A stretch of DNA of 11,056 nt from Gammaproteobacteria bacterium (GCA_030613605.1 JAUWLO010000047.1:1-11056); one strand, 5' to 3'. Shown: positions 1-6,712, counted from the stretch's first letter. A program made the numbers and translations. Notes: a model not told the origin generated them from the letters alone.

Positions 1-1358
1 GTTTCAATCATGTGCACAGGTATACGAATGGTACGTGCCTGATCCGCAATAGATCGGGTAATTGCCTGACGAATCCACCAGGTCGCATAGGTCGAGAATT
101 TGTAACCACGACGGTATTCAAATTTATCAACGGCCTTCATCAAACCGATATTGCCTTCCTGGATAAGGTCGAGGAATTGCAAACCACGATTGGTGTATTT
201 TTTGGCGATAGAAATAACCAGACGCAAGTTGGCTTCAACCATTTCTTTCTTGGCGCGGCGCGCTTTGGCCTCACCAATCGACATTTTACGATTGATTTCT
301 TTAATGTCTTTAATGGTGATGCCGGCATTATCCTGAATGGCGATAAGCCGACCTTGTGAACGACGCACTTCATCTGCGTATTCTTCCAGCACAGGAGAAA
401 AACTTTCTTTTGCATCAATCTGGCGCTGTAACCAGTCCAGATCCGTTTCATTGTCAGGGAAAGTGGTAATAAATTCTTTGCGTGGCATTTTTGCCTTGTT
501 GACACATATATCCATGATGACACGCTCATGACTGCGCACGTTATGCACAAGATCACGAACGTTGCGAACCAGTATCTCGCACAACTTTGGTACGAGCTTG
601 AACTCTCTTAACTCCATGCACATTTGTTCGTAATGCTTTTGGCTGCGTTTATCATGGTGACCGTGCTTGGCAGCGGCTTTTTCGTATTTTGAATACAGCG
701 AACCCAAAGATTTAAAGAGTTTCGCGGCCAACTCAGGATCCGGACCGGTATCAACTTCTTCTTCCTCTTCTTCTTTTTCTTTCTCTTCTTTGGTTTTAGG
801 TCCGTTCTGACCCTGAACAACAGGAGGCGGAATCAACGCATCATCTGCTGCGTACCCGGAGATCACGTCAGTGAGACGCTTGCCTTCTGATATCACAAGA
901 TCGTAAGCATCCAGGACAGTGCGGAGAGAGCCAGGATAAAGCGCCAGCGCATGCATCACCTGGTTAATGCCAGCTTCGATACGTTTGGCGATGACAATTT
1001 CACCTTCACGAGTCAGCAACTCAACAGTTCCCATTTCACGCATGTACATACGCACAGGGTCTGTGGTGCGACCAAAATCGGTATCCACCGCGGTTAAGGC
1101 GGCGGCGGCTTCTTCGGCAGCGTCTTCGTCAGTATTGACCTCACTCTCGGCCATGACGATGCTGTCTTTGTCAGGCGCCACTTCGTGTACCTGAATACCC
1201 ATGTCGTTAATCATGCTAACGATGTCTTCAATTTGCTCGGGATCAACAATCCCATTGGGCAAATGATCGTTAACTTCGCGATACGTCAGGAAGCCTTGCT
1301 CTTTTCCCTTGGCAATCAACAATTTCAGTCGCGACTGTTGTTCTGCATTCATAGACAT
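1..1358 (-). CDS. rpoD: RNA polymerase primary sigma factor RpoD (sigma-70), partial, C-terminus outside window
   Basis: This is the housekeeping sigma factor, which directs RNA polymerase to vegetative promoters. About 452 residues are visible of the roughly 615 usual for the family. The N-terminus is sigma region 1.1 (a KGKEQGFLTYREVNDHL-type segment near residues 17-33). Region 1.2 follows (GRTTDPVRMYMREMGTVELL, about 96-115). Next is a non-conserved region with a Lys/Glu-rich run near 188-200. Regions 2.1-2.4 start near 358 (RRMSIGEAKARRAKKEMVEAN type) and include YATWWIRQAITRSIADQ and IPVHMIET at the window edge. Regions 3 and 4 lie beyond position 1. The first ATG of two (MSM...) is chosen because a GAGGA Shine-Dalgarno lies about 12 bases upstream; starting at the second ATG (ending 1352) would only lose two residues. 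It is the last gene of the rpsU-yqeY-dnaG-rpoD operon. The identification is near certain from E. coli-like identity. Confidence 0.98.
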   Translation of the reverse strand, partial: MSMNAEQQSRLKLLIAKGKEQGFLTYREVNDHLPNGIVDPEQIEDIVSMINDMGIQVHEVAPDKDSIVMAESEVNTDEDAAEEAAAALTAVDTDFGRTTDPVRMYMREMGTVELLTREGEIVIAKRIEAGINQVMHALALYPGSLRTVLDAYDLVISEGKRLTDVISGYAADDALIPPPVVQGQNGPKTKEEKEKEEEEEEVDTGPDPELAAKLFKSLGSLYSKYEKAAAKHGHHDKRSQKHYEQMCMELREFKLVPKLCEILVRNVRDLVHNVRSHERVIMDICVNKAKMPRKEFITTFPDNETDLDWLQRQIDAKESFSPVLEEYADEVRRSQGRLIAIQDNAGITIKDIKEINRKMSIGEAKARRAKKEMVEANLRLVISIAKKYTNRGLQFLDLIQEGNIGLMKAVDKFEYRRGYKFSTYATWWIRQAITRSIADQARTIRIPVHMIE

Positions 1359-1402
1359 TTGGTAAAGTAATCCTCAAAAACCGGCTCGAAAAATAGCCGC
1401 GT

Positions 1403-1408
1403 AGTATA
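1403..1408 (-). promoter_or_regulatory. possible internal -10 element upstream of rpoD
   Basis: The 108-base gap between dnaG and rpoD contains TATACT on the minus strand (5/6 to the sigma-70 -10 consensus), about 45 bases before the rpoD ATG. No good -35 hexamer sits 16-18 bases upstream and there is no TG extension, so the call rests on the -10 alone. E. coli is known to have extra promoters feeding rpoD, which makes an internal promoter reasonable here. The rest of the gap shows nothing clear. Confidence 0.3.
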
Positions 1409-1466
1409 CCCGAGTTTAGGGGTGTATTGCGATGGTTTTAACGTAAGTTCGTAACAAAATTCGAGC

Positions 1467-3230
1467 TCAGCCCTCAGGCACACCCCTGCTGGCAAGCGCT
1501 TGTTGTAACTGCTGTTTTTCCTCATCGGTCAGTTCTCCAAGATGAGCTTTGGCCAGCAGGCCATCCACTAATTGTTCCTGGTGCTGAGATGCCAGCTTCG
1601 ACACCACATCACGAAATTCATCTTCCAGACCTTCTTCCGGAATCACCAACGGCTGGGCCGCCAGTTTGGCCAGATGCCGGCCGGCTTCCTCTTCACGCCA
1701 GTGCTCCACGATGGCTCCACACGTTATATGTGGGTTCTCGCCAATAAATTCAACCAGTTGCCGCAATAATGGCAGCCCCGGAAGATCCAGGTTCTGCGGT
1801 ATCGATGTCCGCTCAAAATGCTCCACCAATACGGGTTTATGCAATAACAGGCGAATGGCATGCCTCACCGAAGAGGGGCCCTGACCACCTCCAGCCGCCG
1901 GCCTGACTGACGACCTAACCTGACGAGGAGCACTTGCAGCCCCCAGATCAGATAGTGCAGATGGGTCAATATGGGTTATCTCCGCCAAACGTGTCGCCAT
2001 CATGTGCTTAAATACGCTATCTGGTAGCTTTTTCAATAAAGGCCGAGCCTTTTCCACCAGTCGCGCCCGGCCTTCTGTAGTGGCTATATCGACCGCATTA
2101 GCCAGTTCGCCAAAGAAATAATCGGAAAAGGGTGTTGCTGCCAGAATCTTCTCTTCAAAGACCTCTTTGCCAATCTGCCGCACCAGGCTATCCGGATCTT
2201 CACCATCAGGAAGAAACATAAAATTAATTTGCCGTCCCTCGCTCAACACCGGCAAGGCATTTTCCAGTGCTCGCCAGGCTGCCTGTCGACCAGCCCGATC
2301 ACCGTCGAAACAAAACACCGCCTGAGGCACTATGCGAAACAGGCGCTCCAGGTGATCTTTGGTGGTGGCCGTACCCAGGGTGGCCACGGCATTGCGAACG
2401 CCAAACTGCGCCAGCGAGACCACATCCATGTAGCCTTCGACCACCAAAAGCCGTTCGAGTTTTCGTTCGGCCTTGCGCGCCTGATACAGCCCATAGAGTT
2501 CTCGACCCTTATGAAAAATGGGCGTTTCTGAGGAATTGAGGTATTTGGGGCTTTTGGGATCACTGCCCAGCTGACGGCCACCAAAAGCAATCACACGGCC
2601 ACGGGTATCACGAATGGGGAACATAATGCGATCGCGAAAACGATCATAAAATCCGCCACCGTCCTTCTTGACCAGCATTCCAACCTGGACCAACTGTTCT
2701 GAAGAAACGCCTTGTTTCTCCAGCGCGGTTTTCAGGTTATCCCAACCAGGCGGTGCAAAACCCAACTCAAACTGGGCGGCTACTTCTCCGCTAAGGCCAC
2801 GATTCTTGAGGTAGTCCGTTGCTCGTGATGCCTCAGCGTGTTGCCTTAGTTGCTGGGTGTAAAACAGCGTAACCTTTTCCATTACCTCATAGAGAGCCTG
2901 ATAACTTCGTTCCGGGCCAGCCTGTCCTTTTTCCCGGGGCACTTCCAACCCCACACCTGAGGCCAGCTCTTCCACAGCTTCCACGAACGCCATGTGCTCG
3001 TAGTCCATAAGAAAACCCAACGCAGAACCGTGAGCACCGCAACCGAAACAATGATAAAACTGCTTGTCCGGACTTACCGTAAAGGAAGGGGTTTTTTCGT
3101 TATGGAAGGGGCAACAGGCCTGAAATTCGTGGCCGGTTTTTTTGAGTGGCACGCGGCTATCAATGACATCCACGATGTCGGCTCTGGCCAACAGTTCATC
3201 GATGAAGGAGGAGGGAATACGGCCGGCCAT
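1467..3230 (-). CDS. dnaG: DNA primase DnaG
   Basis: This enzyme makes the RNA primers for chromosome replication and is recruited by the DnaB helicase. At 587 residues it is full length (E. coli 581). The N-terminal CHC2 zinc finger has ligands C40, H43, C61 and C64. The catalytic core has the RFRDRIMFPI motif at about 197-206. The TOPRIM metal site has E265 in EGYMD and D309/D311 in DGD, followed by GEDPDSLV near 343-350. An Ala/Pro/Gly-rich linker at about 430-452 leads to the C-terminal DnaB-binding domain. The start MAGRIPSSFIDELLARADIV matches the family N-terminus, and an in-frame TAG two codons upstream excludes a longer form. No purine-rich Shine-Dalgarno is visible before the ATG, which suggests weak translation, as is known for dnaG in E. 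coli. It lies 53 bases after yqeY in the same operon. Confidence 0.99.
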   Translation of the reverse strand: MAGRIPSSFIDELLARADIVDVIDSRVPLKKTGHEFQACCPFHNEKTPSFTVSPDKQFYHCFGCGAHGSALGFLMDYEHMAFVEAVEELASGVGLEVPREKGQAGPERSYQALYEVMEKVTLFYTQQLRQHAEASRATDYLKNRGLSGEVAAQFELGFAPPGWDNLKTALEKQGVSSEQLVQVGMLVKKDGGGFYDRFRDRIMFPIRDTRGRVIAFGGRQLGSDPKSPKYLNSSETPIFHKGRELYGLYQARKAERKLERLLVVEGYMDVVSLAQFGVRNAVATLGTATTKDHLERLFRIVPQAVFCFDGDRAGRQAAWRALENALPVLSEGRQINFMFLPDGEDPDSLVRQIGKEVFEEKILAATPFSDYFFGELANAVDIATTEGRARLVEKARPLLKKLPDSVFKHMMATRLAEITHIDPSALSDLGAASAPRQVRSSVRPAAGGGQGPSSVRHAIRLLLHKPVLVEHFERTSIPQNLDLPGLPLLRQLVEFIGENPHITCGAIVEHWREEEAGRHLAKLAAQPLVIPEEGLEDEFRDVVSKLASQHQEQLVDGLLAKAHLGELTDEEKQQLQQALASRGVPEG

Positions 3231-3283
3231 AAGCTAACGATACAAGAGCCGGGTTAAAAAATAAAAGCTAGATAAATGGAAGG

Positions 3284-3739
3284 TTAGCCGCCCAGCAACG
3301 CTTTTATACGCTGACTAACCGCACCCATATCGGCTCGGCCCTGGACCTGCGGTTTGAGCAAGCCCATGACTTTCCCCATTTCTTTCATGGAGTCAGCGCC
3401 AGAGTCGGCAATGGCTTTGGTGATAAGAGCATCGAGCTCCGCCTCATCCAGTGCAGCAGGCAGATAATCCTGCAGTACACCGATTTCGAAGTTTTCCTGA
3501 TCCGCCAGTTCGGGGCGATCCGCATCGGTAAACTGCTGTGCAGAATCCCGACGTTGCTTGACCATTTTATCGATCACCGCCAGCACATCGGTATCATCCA
3601 GTTCGATACGCTCATCCACTTCACGTTGTTTGATGGCCGCCAATGCAAGACGAATCACGCCAAGACGTTGCTTGTCTTTGGCACGCATAGCGGTCTTCAT
3701 GGCTTCGGTAAGTTGTTGCTTGAGGGCAGAATCAGCCAT
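3284..3739 (-). CDS. yqeY: GatB/YqeY domain-containing protein
   Basis: This is a 151-residue protein of the YqeY family, related to the tail domain of the GatB subunit of tRNA-dependent amidotransferase. In GatB that domain contacts tRNA; the role of the free-standing protein is not established, and a tRNA- or aminoacylation-linked role is inference. Visible family features are the N-terminal helical segment with KDKQRLGVIRLALAAIK (about 21-37), KQRRDSAQQF (61-70), the ENFEIGVLQDYLP segment (82-94) and the C-terminal GKVMGLLKPQVQGRADM block. It is full length. An AGAGG Shine-Dalgarno lies about 7 bases before the ATG. It sits between rpsU and dnaG, an insertion into the classical rpsU-dnaG-rpoD order that is common outside the enterics. 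It lies downstream of the likely attenuator, so it should share the lower expression level of dnaG. Confidence 0.95.
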   Translation of the reverse strand: MADSALKQQLTEAMKTAMRAKDKQRLGVIRLALAAIKQREVDERIELDDTDVLAVIDKMVKQRRDSAQQFTDADRPELADQENFEIGVLQDYLPAALDEAELDALITKAIADSGADSMKEMGKVMGLLKPQVQGRADMGAVSQRIKALLGG

Positions 3740-3764
3740 TGTGGAACCTCTGCTCGCGGGGGGA

Positions 3765-3806
3765 TAAAAAGTGAAAACTGCTAACGCCTCAGACTGAGAC
3801 GTTAGC
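3765..3806 (-). terminator. leaky Rho-independent terminator / attenuator between rpsU and yqeY
   Basis: An inverted repeat at 3780-3806 pairs GCTAACG with CGTTAGC (7 bp), then one C/A mismatch, then CTCAG with CTGAG up to a very tight loop. Read on the minus strand it is followed by a T-rich but broken tract (T4, CAC, T5) at 3765-3778. The plus-strand side has no T tract, so the terminator faces yqeY. E. coli has a partial terminator between rpsU and dnaG that lowers dnaG expression relative to rpsU. Position and imperfect U-tract suggest the same function here, which is inference. Confidence 0.78.
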
Positions 3807-3842
3807 GATCGAAACTTACAATAAAACGAATTTATCTCGGAT

Positions 3843-4058
3843 TTAGTAGAGACGTTTACGTCGAGTGATATCCCGAGAGACTTTTTTCATGTGGCGCTTA
3901 ACAGCTGCTGCCATTTTTCGCTGACGAGCCTGGGTTGGCTTTTCATAGAATTCACGACGACGCACTTCGGTCAGTACACCGGCTTTTTCACAGGAACGCT
4001 TGAAGCGGCGTAACGCTACATCAAAGGGTTCGTTATCTCTTACTCGTACACTCGGCAT
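3843..4058 (-). CDS. rpsU: 30S ribosomal protein S21
   Basis: This is small-subunit ribosomal protein S21, 71 residues as in E. coli, which helps the 30S subunit engage mRNA near the anti-Shine-Dalgarno end of 16S rRNA. The sequence carries the family signature NEPFDVALRRFKRSCEKAG (residues 9-27), then VRRREFYEKPT and a very basic C-terminal tail ending RRKRLY. It is the first gene of the operon, with a promoter centred about 110 bases upstream and a leader of about 90 bases. The Shine-Dalgarno is AGAGGA, about 11 bases before the ATG. A terminator-like hairpin follows 37 bases after the stop codon, consistent with S21 being made in excess of the downstream products. Confidence 0.99.
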   Translation of the reverse strand: MPSVRVRDNEPFDVALRRFKRSCEKAGVLTEVRRREFYEKPTQARQRKMAAAVKRHMKKVSRDITRRKRLY

Positions 4059-4157
4059 TGGTCTTTCAATCCTCTACATTCAGCAGTGCTACAATCTGCC
4101 TTTGATCTGGTATTAGTTATAAATCTTGTCGATCCCCCTAAACGAGGGAAGCCGCGA

Positions 4158-4186
4158 ATTTTAGTCATTTGAGCGCGGAATTGCAA
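4158..4186 (-). promoter_or_regulatory. sigma-70 promoter of the rpsU operon
   Basis: On the minus strand the -35 hexamer TTGCAA (4181-4186) is separated by exactly 17 bases from the -10 hexamer TAAAAT (4158-4163, 5/6 to consensus). The bases after the -10 are TCGCGGC, a GC-rich discriminator of the kind found at stringently controlled ribosomal promoters. Predicted transcription start is near 4151, giving a leader of about 90 bases. No transcript data are available. Confidence 0.65.
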
Positions 4187-4223
4187 AGATCTGAGACATA
4201 AATATCAATTAGGACGCACTTTT

Positions 4224-4241
4224 GTGAGTAAAAAACAGTGA
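4224..4241 (+). other. possible five-codon leader ORF overlapping the tsaD start
   Basis: AGGA at 4211-4214 is well spaced (9 bases) from GTG at 4224, which opens a five-codon frame (MSKKQ) ending in TGA at 4239-4241. That TGA overlaps the tsaD start GTG at 4238-4240. tsaD itself has no Shine-Dalgarno at normal distance. Either the leader is translated and coupled to tsaD, or the run of six A at 4230-4235 carries a one-base error: one extra A would join the GTG at 4224 in frame to tsaD. Confidence 0.3.
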
Positions 4242-5296
4242 AAAACCGGATTCTCGGCATCGAAACCTCCTGCGACGAAACCGGGGTGGCGATATACGAC
4301 AGTGAAAAAGGGCTTTTGGCTCACACCCTGTATAGCCAGGTGGAGCTGCATGCCGACTATGGTGGTGTGGTGCCGGAACTGGCATCAAGAGACCATGTGC
4401 GCAAAACCCTGCCACTTATCGAGCAAACACTGGCCGATGCAAACTGCCAGCACAAAGACATTACCGCTGTGGCCTACACTGCCGGCCCCGGCCTGGTGGG
4501 CGCACTGCTGGTAGGCGCTGCAATCGGGCGCAGCCTCGCCTGGGCCTGGAAGGTACCGGCGATCGCCATTCACCATATGGAAGGGCATTTGCTGGCGCCG
4601 TTACTGGAAGACTCGCCACCTGAATTTCCGTTTGTGGCTTTACTGGTTTCTGGCGGCCACTCTATGCTGGTGGCCGTCAAAGGCATCGGCCAGTACGAAG
4701 TTATCGGCGACACCCTGGACGATGCTGCCGGGGAGGCCTTTGACAAAACGGCCAAACTGCTCGGCCTCGATTATCCTGGCGGACCGGCACTGGCCAAACT
4801 CGCAAAGCGGGGCAACCCCAAACGCTTTCATTTCCCGCGTCCCATGACCAATCGACCCGGGCTGGATTTTAGCTTTAGTGGTTTAAAAACTTTCGCTGTG
4901 AATACGTTGGCCGAGAGCACATCTTCCGAAACGTCTCACTTTGACAACAAGGCTGATGAACAAACTCGCGCCGACATCGCCCGTGCTTTTGAGGATGCTG
5001 TCGTGGATACCATGGCAATCAAATGTAAACGCGCCATTGAACAAACCGGTTTTAAACGTCTGGTAATGGCAGGCGGCGTTAGCGCCAATGAATCATTGCG
5101 AGCACGATTACAAAAACTCGCCAAAAAAGAAGGCTTTGAGGTTTTTTATCCTCGCCCTGAGTTCTGCACAGATAATGGCGCCATGATCGCCTTTGCCGGA
5201 TTCCTGCGCTTACAAAACGGTTTGCACGAGCTACAAAATCACCAATTCAACGCCTATCCGCGCTGGCCGATTGATACGATAGAATCTCCCGCTTAA
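4238..5296 (+). CDS. tsaD: tRNA N6-adenosine threonylcarbamoyltransferase TsaD
   Basis: TsaD transfers the threonylcarbamoyl group from threonylcarbamoyl-AMP to A37 of ANN-decoding tRNAs (t6A), acting with TsaB and TsaE in the cytoplasm. The 352-residue protein belongs to the ASKHA fold family (older names Gcp/YgjD). Seen: the N-terminal nucleotide-binding loop LGIETSCDETG (6-16), YGGVVPELASRDH (41-53), the metal-binding HHMEGH with H113 and H117, SGGHSML (138-144), GEAFDKTAKLLGL, GLDFSFSGLKT, AGGVSANE (278-285) and the C-terminal metal ligand D312 in CTDNGAMIA. An in-frame TAA at 4229-4231 rules out a longer N-terminus in this frame, and GTG at 4238 gives the family-typical start just before LGIETSCDET. 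Its own ribosome binding site is poor; see the overlapping leader ORF. Divergence from rpsU is the common gammaproteobacterial arrangement. Confidence 0.98.
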   Translation: MKNRILGIETSCDETGVAIYDSEKGLLAHTLYSQVELHADYGGVVPELASRDHVRKTLPLIEQTLADANCQHKDITAVAYTAGPGLVGALLVGAAIGRSLAWAWKVPAIAIHHMEGHLLAPLLEDSPPEFPFVALLVSGGHSMLVAVKGIGQYEVIGDTLDDAAGEAFDKTAKLLGLDYPGGPALAKLAKRGNPKRFHFPRPMTNRPGLDFSFSGLKTFAVNTLAESTSSETSHFDNKADEQTRADIARAFEDAVVDTMAIKCKRAIEQTGFKRLVMAGGVSANESLRARLQKLAKKEGFEVFYPRPEFCTDNGAMIAFAGFLRLQNGLHELQNHQFNAYPRWPIDTIESPA

Positions 5297-5334
5297 AGCA
5301 TGACCTTTTTATTTCCGTACAATAATTCCGACTA

Positions 5335-5365
5335 GTCGCTTCGCACATCCCTGTGCTCTCGCGAC
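5335..5365. repeat. two-part intergenic hairpin, candidate dispersed palindromic repeat
   Basis: Outer arms GTCGC (5335-5339) and GCGAC (5361-5365) enclose a second perfect stem GCACA (5343-5347) and TGTGC (5352-5356) with a TCCC loop; the stems are separated by TTC on one side and TCTC on the other. Just downstream is a 10-bp palindrome ATCCATGGAT (5374-5383). Neither has a U-tract, and the real terminator lies further right. The layout resembles REP/BIME-type intergenic elements, but only one copy is visible here. Confidence 0.45.
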
Positions 5366-5383
5366 ATAAATCCATCCATGGAT

Positions 5384-5411
5384 AAAAAAAGGGGGCCATC
5401 GGCCCCCTTTT
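5384..5411. terminator. bidirectional Rho-independent terminator between tsaD and the HU gene
   Basis: A 7-bp GC stem, GGGGGCC (5391-5397) paired with GGCCCCC (5401-5407) around an ATC loop, is flanked by A7 on the left and TTTT on the right. The flanks extend the stem with A-T pairs and supply a U-tract in both directions (T7 when read on the minus strand). It is well placed to end tsaD from the left and the HU gene from the right. Confidence 0.93.
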
Positions 5412-5449
5412 CTTTCACTCAATTAAGAGCTATTTAAAAAAAACAGCTA

Positions 5450-5818
5450 TTAATTAGCCATTTCCTTTAATTTTGATAAAGGCAGTATTTTGACCTTTTT
5501 CGATTTCGGCTTGGCCTTAAACATCATTTCTTCGCCGGTAAATGGGTTTATTCCCTTGCGTGCTTTTGTTGCAGGCTTGATAACAGTTTTGATCTTCATA
5601 AGACCCGCAACATTGATTGCTCCAGCGCCACCCTTTTTAATGTGACCTGCAATAATATCTGACAAAGAGTCAATTACTGCAGCTACCTGTTTTTTGGTAA
5701 GTTCCGTGTCTTCGGCAATCGCCATAAACATCTGGGATTTGGTCATTGGCTCTTTAATGGTTTTAATTCTTTTTACAGGTGCTGCTACTTTCTTTTTGGA
5801 TTTCTTTTTAGCTGCCAT
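5450..5818 (-). CDS. HU-family DNA-binding protein with lysine-rich N-terminal extension
   Basis: This is a 122-residue nucleoid protein; ordinary HU/IHF subunits have about 90. Residues 1-24 are a basic tail rich in Lys (AAKKKSKKK, then VKRIKTIK). The HU fold follows from about 25: helices in MTKSQMFMAIAEDTELTKKQVAAVIDSL (25-52), the turn GGAGAINVAGLMKIK (63-77), and a DNA-binding beta arm around RKGINPFTGE (88-97), whose Pro92 is the residue expected to intercalate between bases. The final block KAKPKSKKVKILPLSKLK is unusually basic. The usual GFGSF-type turn is replaced by GAGAI. The Shine-Dalgarno AGGGAG lies 8 bases before the ATG. It is a single gene, ended by the shared terminator. Likely role: DNA compaction or architecture, with the tail adding non-specific contacts. 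Similar Lys-rich tails are known on Deinococcus HU; the comparison is inference. Confidence 0.9.
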   Translation of the reverse strand: MAAKKKSKKKVAAPVKRIKTIKEPMTKSQMFMAIAEDTELTKKQVAAVIDSLSDIIAGHIKKGGAGAINVAGLMKIKTVIKPATKARKGINPFTGEEMMFKAKPKSKKVKILPLSKLKEMAN

Positions 5819-5877
5819 TCGGCAATCTCCCTAAGGTTGGATTTAAATAAAATAAATGTGCGGTGGTGTGTGCTTGT

Positions 5878-5890
5878 GTAAATAATTTAC
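5878..5890. repeat. 13-bp palindrome upstream of the HU gene
   Basis: GTAAAT and ATTTAC flank a single A, a perfect inverted repeat 60 bases before the HU start codon and downstream of the candidate promoter. It could be an operator, but a palindrome of this size in AT-rich DNA can also arise by chance. Confidence 0.35.
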
Positions 5891-5937
5891 GGCAATTAGT
5901 TTGTCTGGTTTCTTAACCACATAACGACCGGGTACTA

Positions 5938-5965
5938 ACAATAATCGAATCCAGAAGAATGTAAA
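5938..5965 (-). promoter_or_regulatory. candidate promoter of the HU gene
   Basis: Minus-strand TTTACA (5960-5965, 5/6 to the -35 consensus) is followed after 16 bases by TATTGT (5938-5943, 4/6 to the -10 consensus). Predicted start is near 5931, leaving an untranslated leader of about 110 bases that would contain the 13-bp palindrome. The -10 is mediocre, so this is tentative. Confidence 0.3.
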
Positions 5966-6130
5966 TCGTTTTTTGCCTTTTTTTATAGACTTTTGTGCAT
6001 TTTTTTACAAAACCGCACCTGGCTAAACAAGCAAATTAATTCGTGCCAATATATGATGAACGCGTTACCATGGAACACAGTTTAGCGAAAGCATACAACA
6101 TGCCAACTGTAAAATGGGAATGATGCTGAC

Positions 6131-6712
6131 ATGAGCAACAAACCTAAGTCCTATGATTCTACTCGCAAAAAACCTTCAGTCATTCAATCAGAGCTGATCG
6201 CGAGCACACGCATATTCCGAGTAGAACAGCGAGATTTACAATTCTCAAATGGCATTAAAGTAAGCTACGAACGTCTGGTAGGGTCTGATAACGGGGCTGT
6301 ATTGATTGTACCCATGCTGGATGACAACACCGTTTTGCTCATCCGTGAATACGCAGCCGGCGTGCATCGTTACGAACTCGCCTTACCGAAAGGCAAAATA
6401 GAGCCCAATGAACCCTTGCTCGAAGCGGCTAACCGCGAGATCATGGAGGAAGTTGGTTATGGTGCAAAAGACCTTAGCCACCTGACAAGTTTCACCGTAG
6501 CCCCCGGTTACCTGAGCCACCAAACACACATCGTACTGGCAGAAAACCTTTACGAACAAAAATGTGAGGGTGATGAACCGGAAGAGATGGAAGTCGTACC
6601 CTGGAAAATGGATCGCTTGCCAGAGCTTTTTTCTCTTGAGGAATGTACAGAGGCACGCAGTATTGCTGCCCTGTTTATGGTTCGCGAACTCATGGCAAAA
6701 CGCGCGTCCTGA
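6131..6712 (+). CDS. nudE: Nudix hydrolase NudE (ADP compounds hydrolase)
   Basis: NudE hydrolyses ADP-linked compounds such as ADP-ribose, NADH and diadenosine polyphosphates, releasing AMP and clearing by-products of nucleotide metabolism. The 193-residue protein has a complete Nudix box at residues 88-110: G88, E94, R102-E103, E106-E107 and G109 fit GX5EX7REUXEEXGU exactly. Upstream is the family's substrate-side segment ending REYAAGVHRYELALPKG (72-88), and the downstream APGYLSHQTHIVLAENL segment is typical of NudE/ADP-ribose pyrophosphatase relatives. Start: ATG with GGGA about 11 bases upstream; nearby ATGs at 6119 and 6122 are out of frame. It is followed after 39 bases by cysQ, a pairing recalled from Pseudomonas and functionally sensible because both act on adenosine nucleotides. 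Exact substrate preference cannot be read from sequence. Confidence 0.93.
   Translation: MSNKPKSYDSTRKKPSVIQSELIASTRIFRVEQRDLQFSNGIKVSYERLVGSDNGAVLIVPMLDDNTVLLIREYAAGVHRYELALPKGKIEPNEPLLEAANREIMEEVGYGAKDLSHLTSFTVAPGYLSHQTHIVLAENLYEQKCEGDEPEEMEVVPWKMDRLPELFSLEECTEARSIAALFMVRELMAKRAS

Larger units (their letters stand above)
5819..6130. other. AT-rich divergent intergenic region between the HU gene and nudE
   Basis: These 312 bases hold no supportable ORF or RNA gene. They are AT-rich with T7 runs near 5978-6007, a 13-bp palindrome at 5878-5890 and a weak minus-strand promoter candidate at 5938-5965. On the nudE side TATGAT near 6050 could be a -10 box, but no convincing -35 accompanies it. 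Confidence 0.6.

Noticed and set aside
12..359. Plus-strand open frame of 115 codons
   Set aside because: It lies antisense to the highly conserved region 2 of rpoD and has no recognisable protein features.
140..556. Minus-strand open frame of 138 codons inside rpoD
   Set aside because: It is an out-of-frame shadow: the rpoD frame on the same strand gives clear sigma-70 regions 1.2 to 2.4 over these bases.
3203..3215. Strong plus-strand Shine-Dalgarno-like GAAGGAGGAGGG
   Set aside because: It lies antisense to the dnaG N-terminal codons and no credible plus-strand gene follows.
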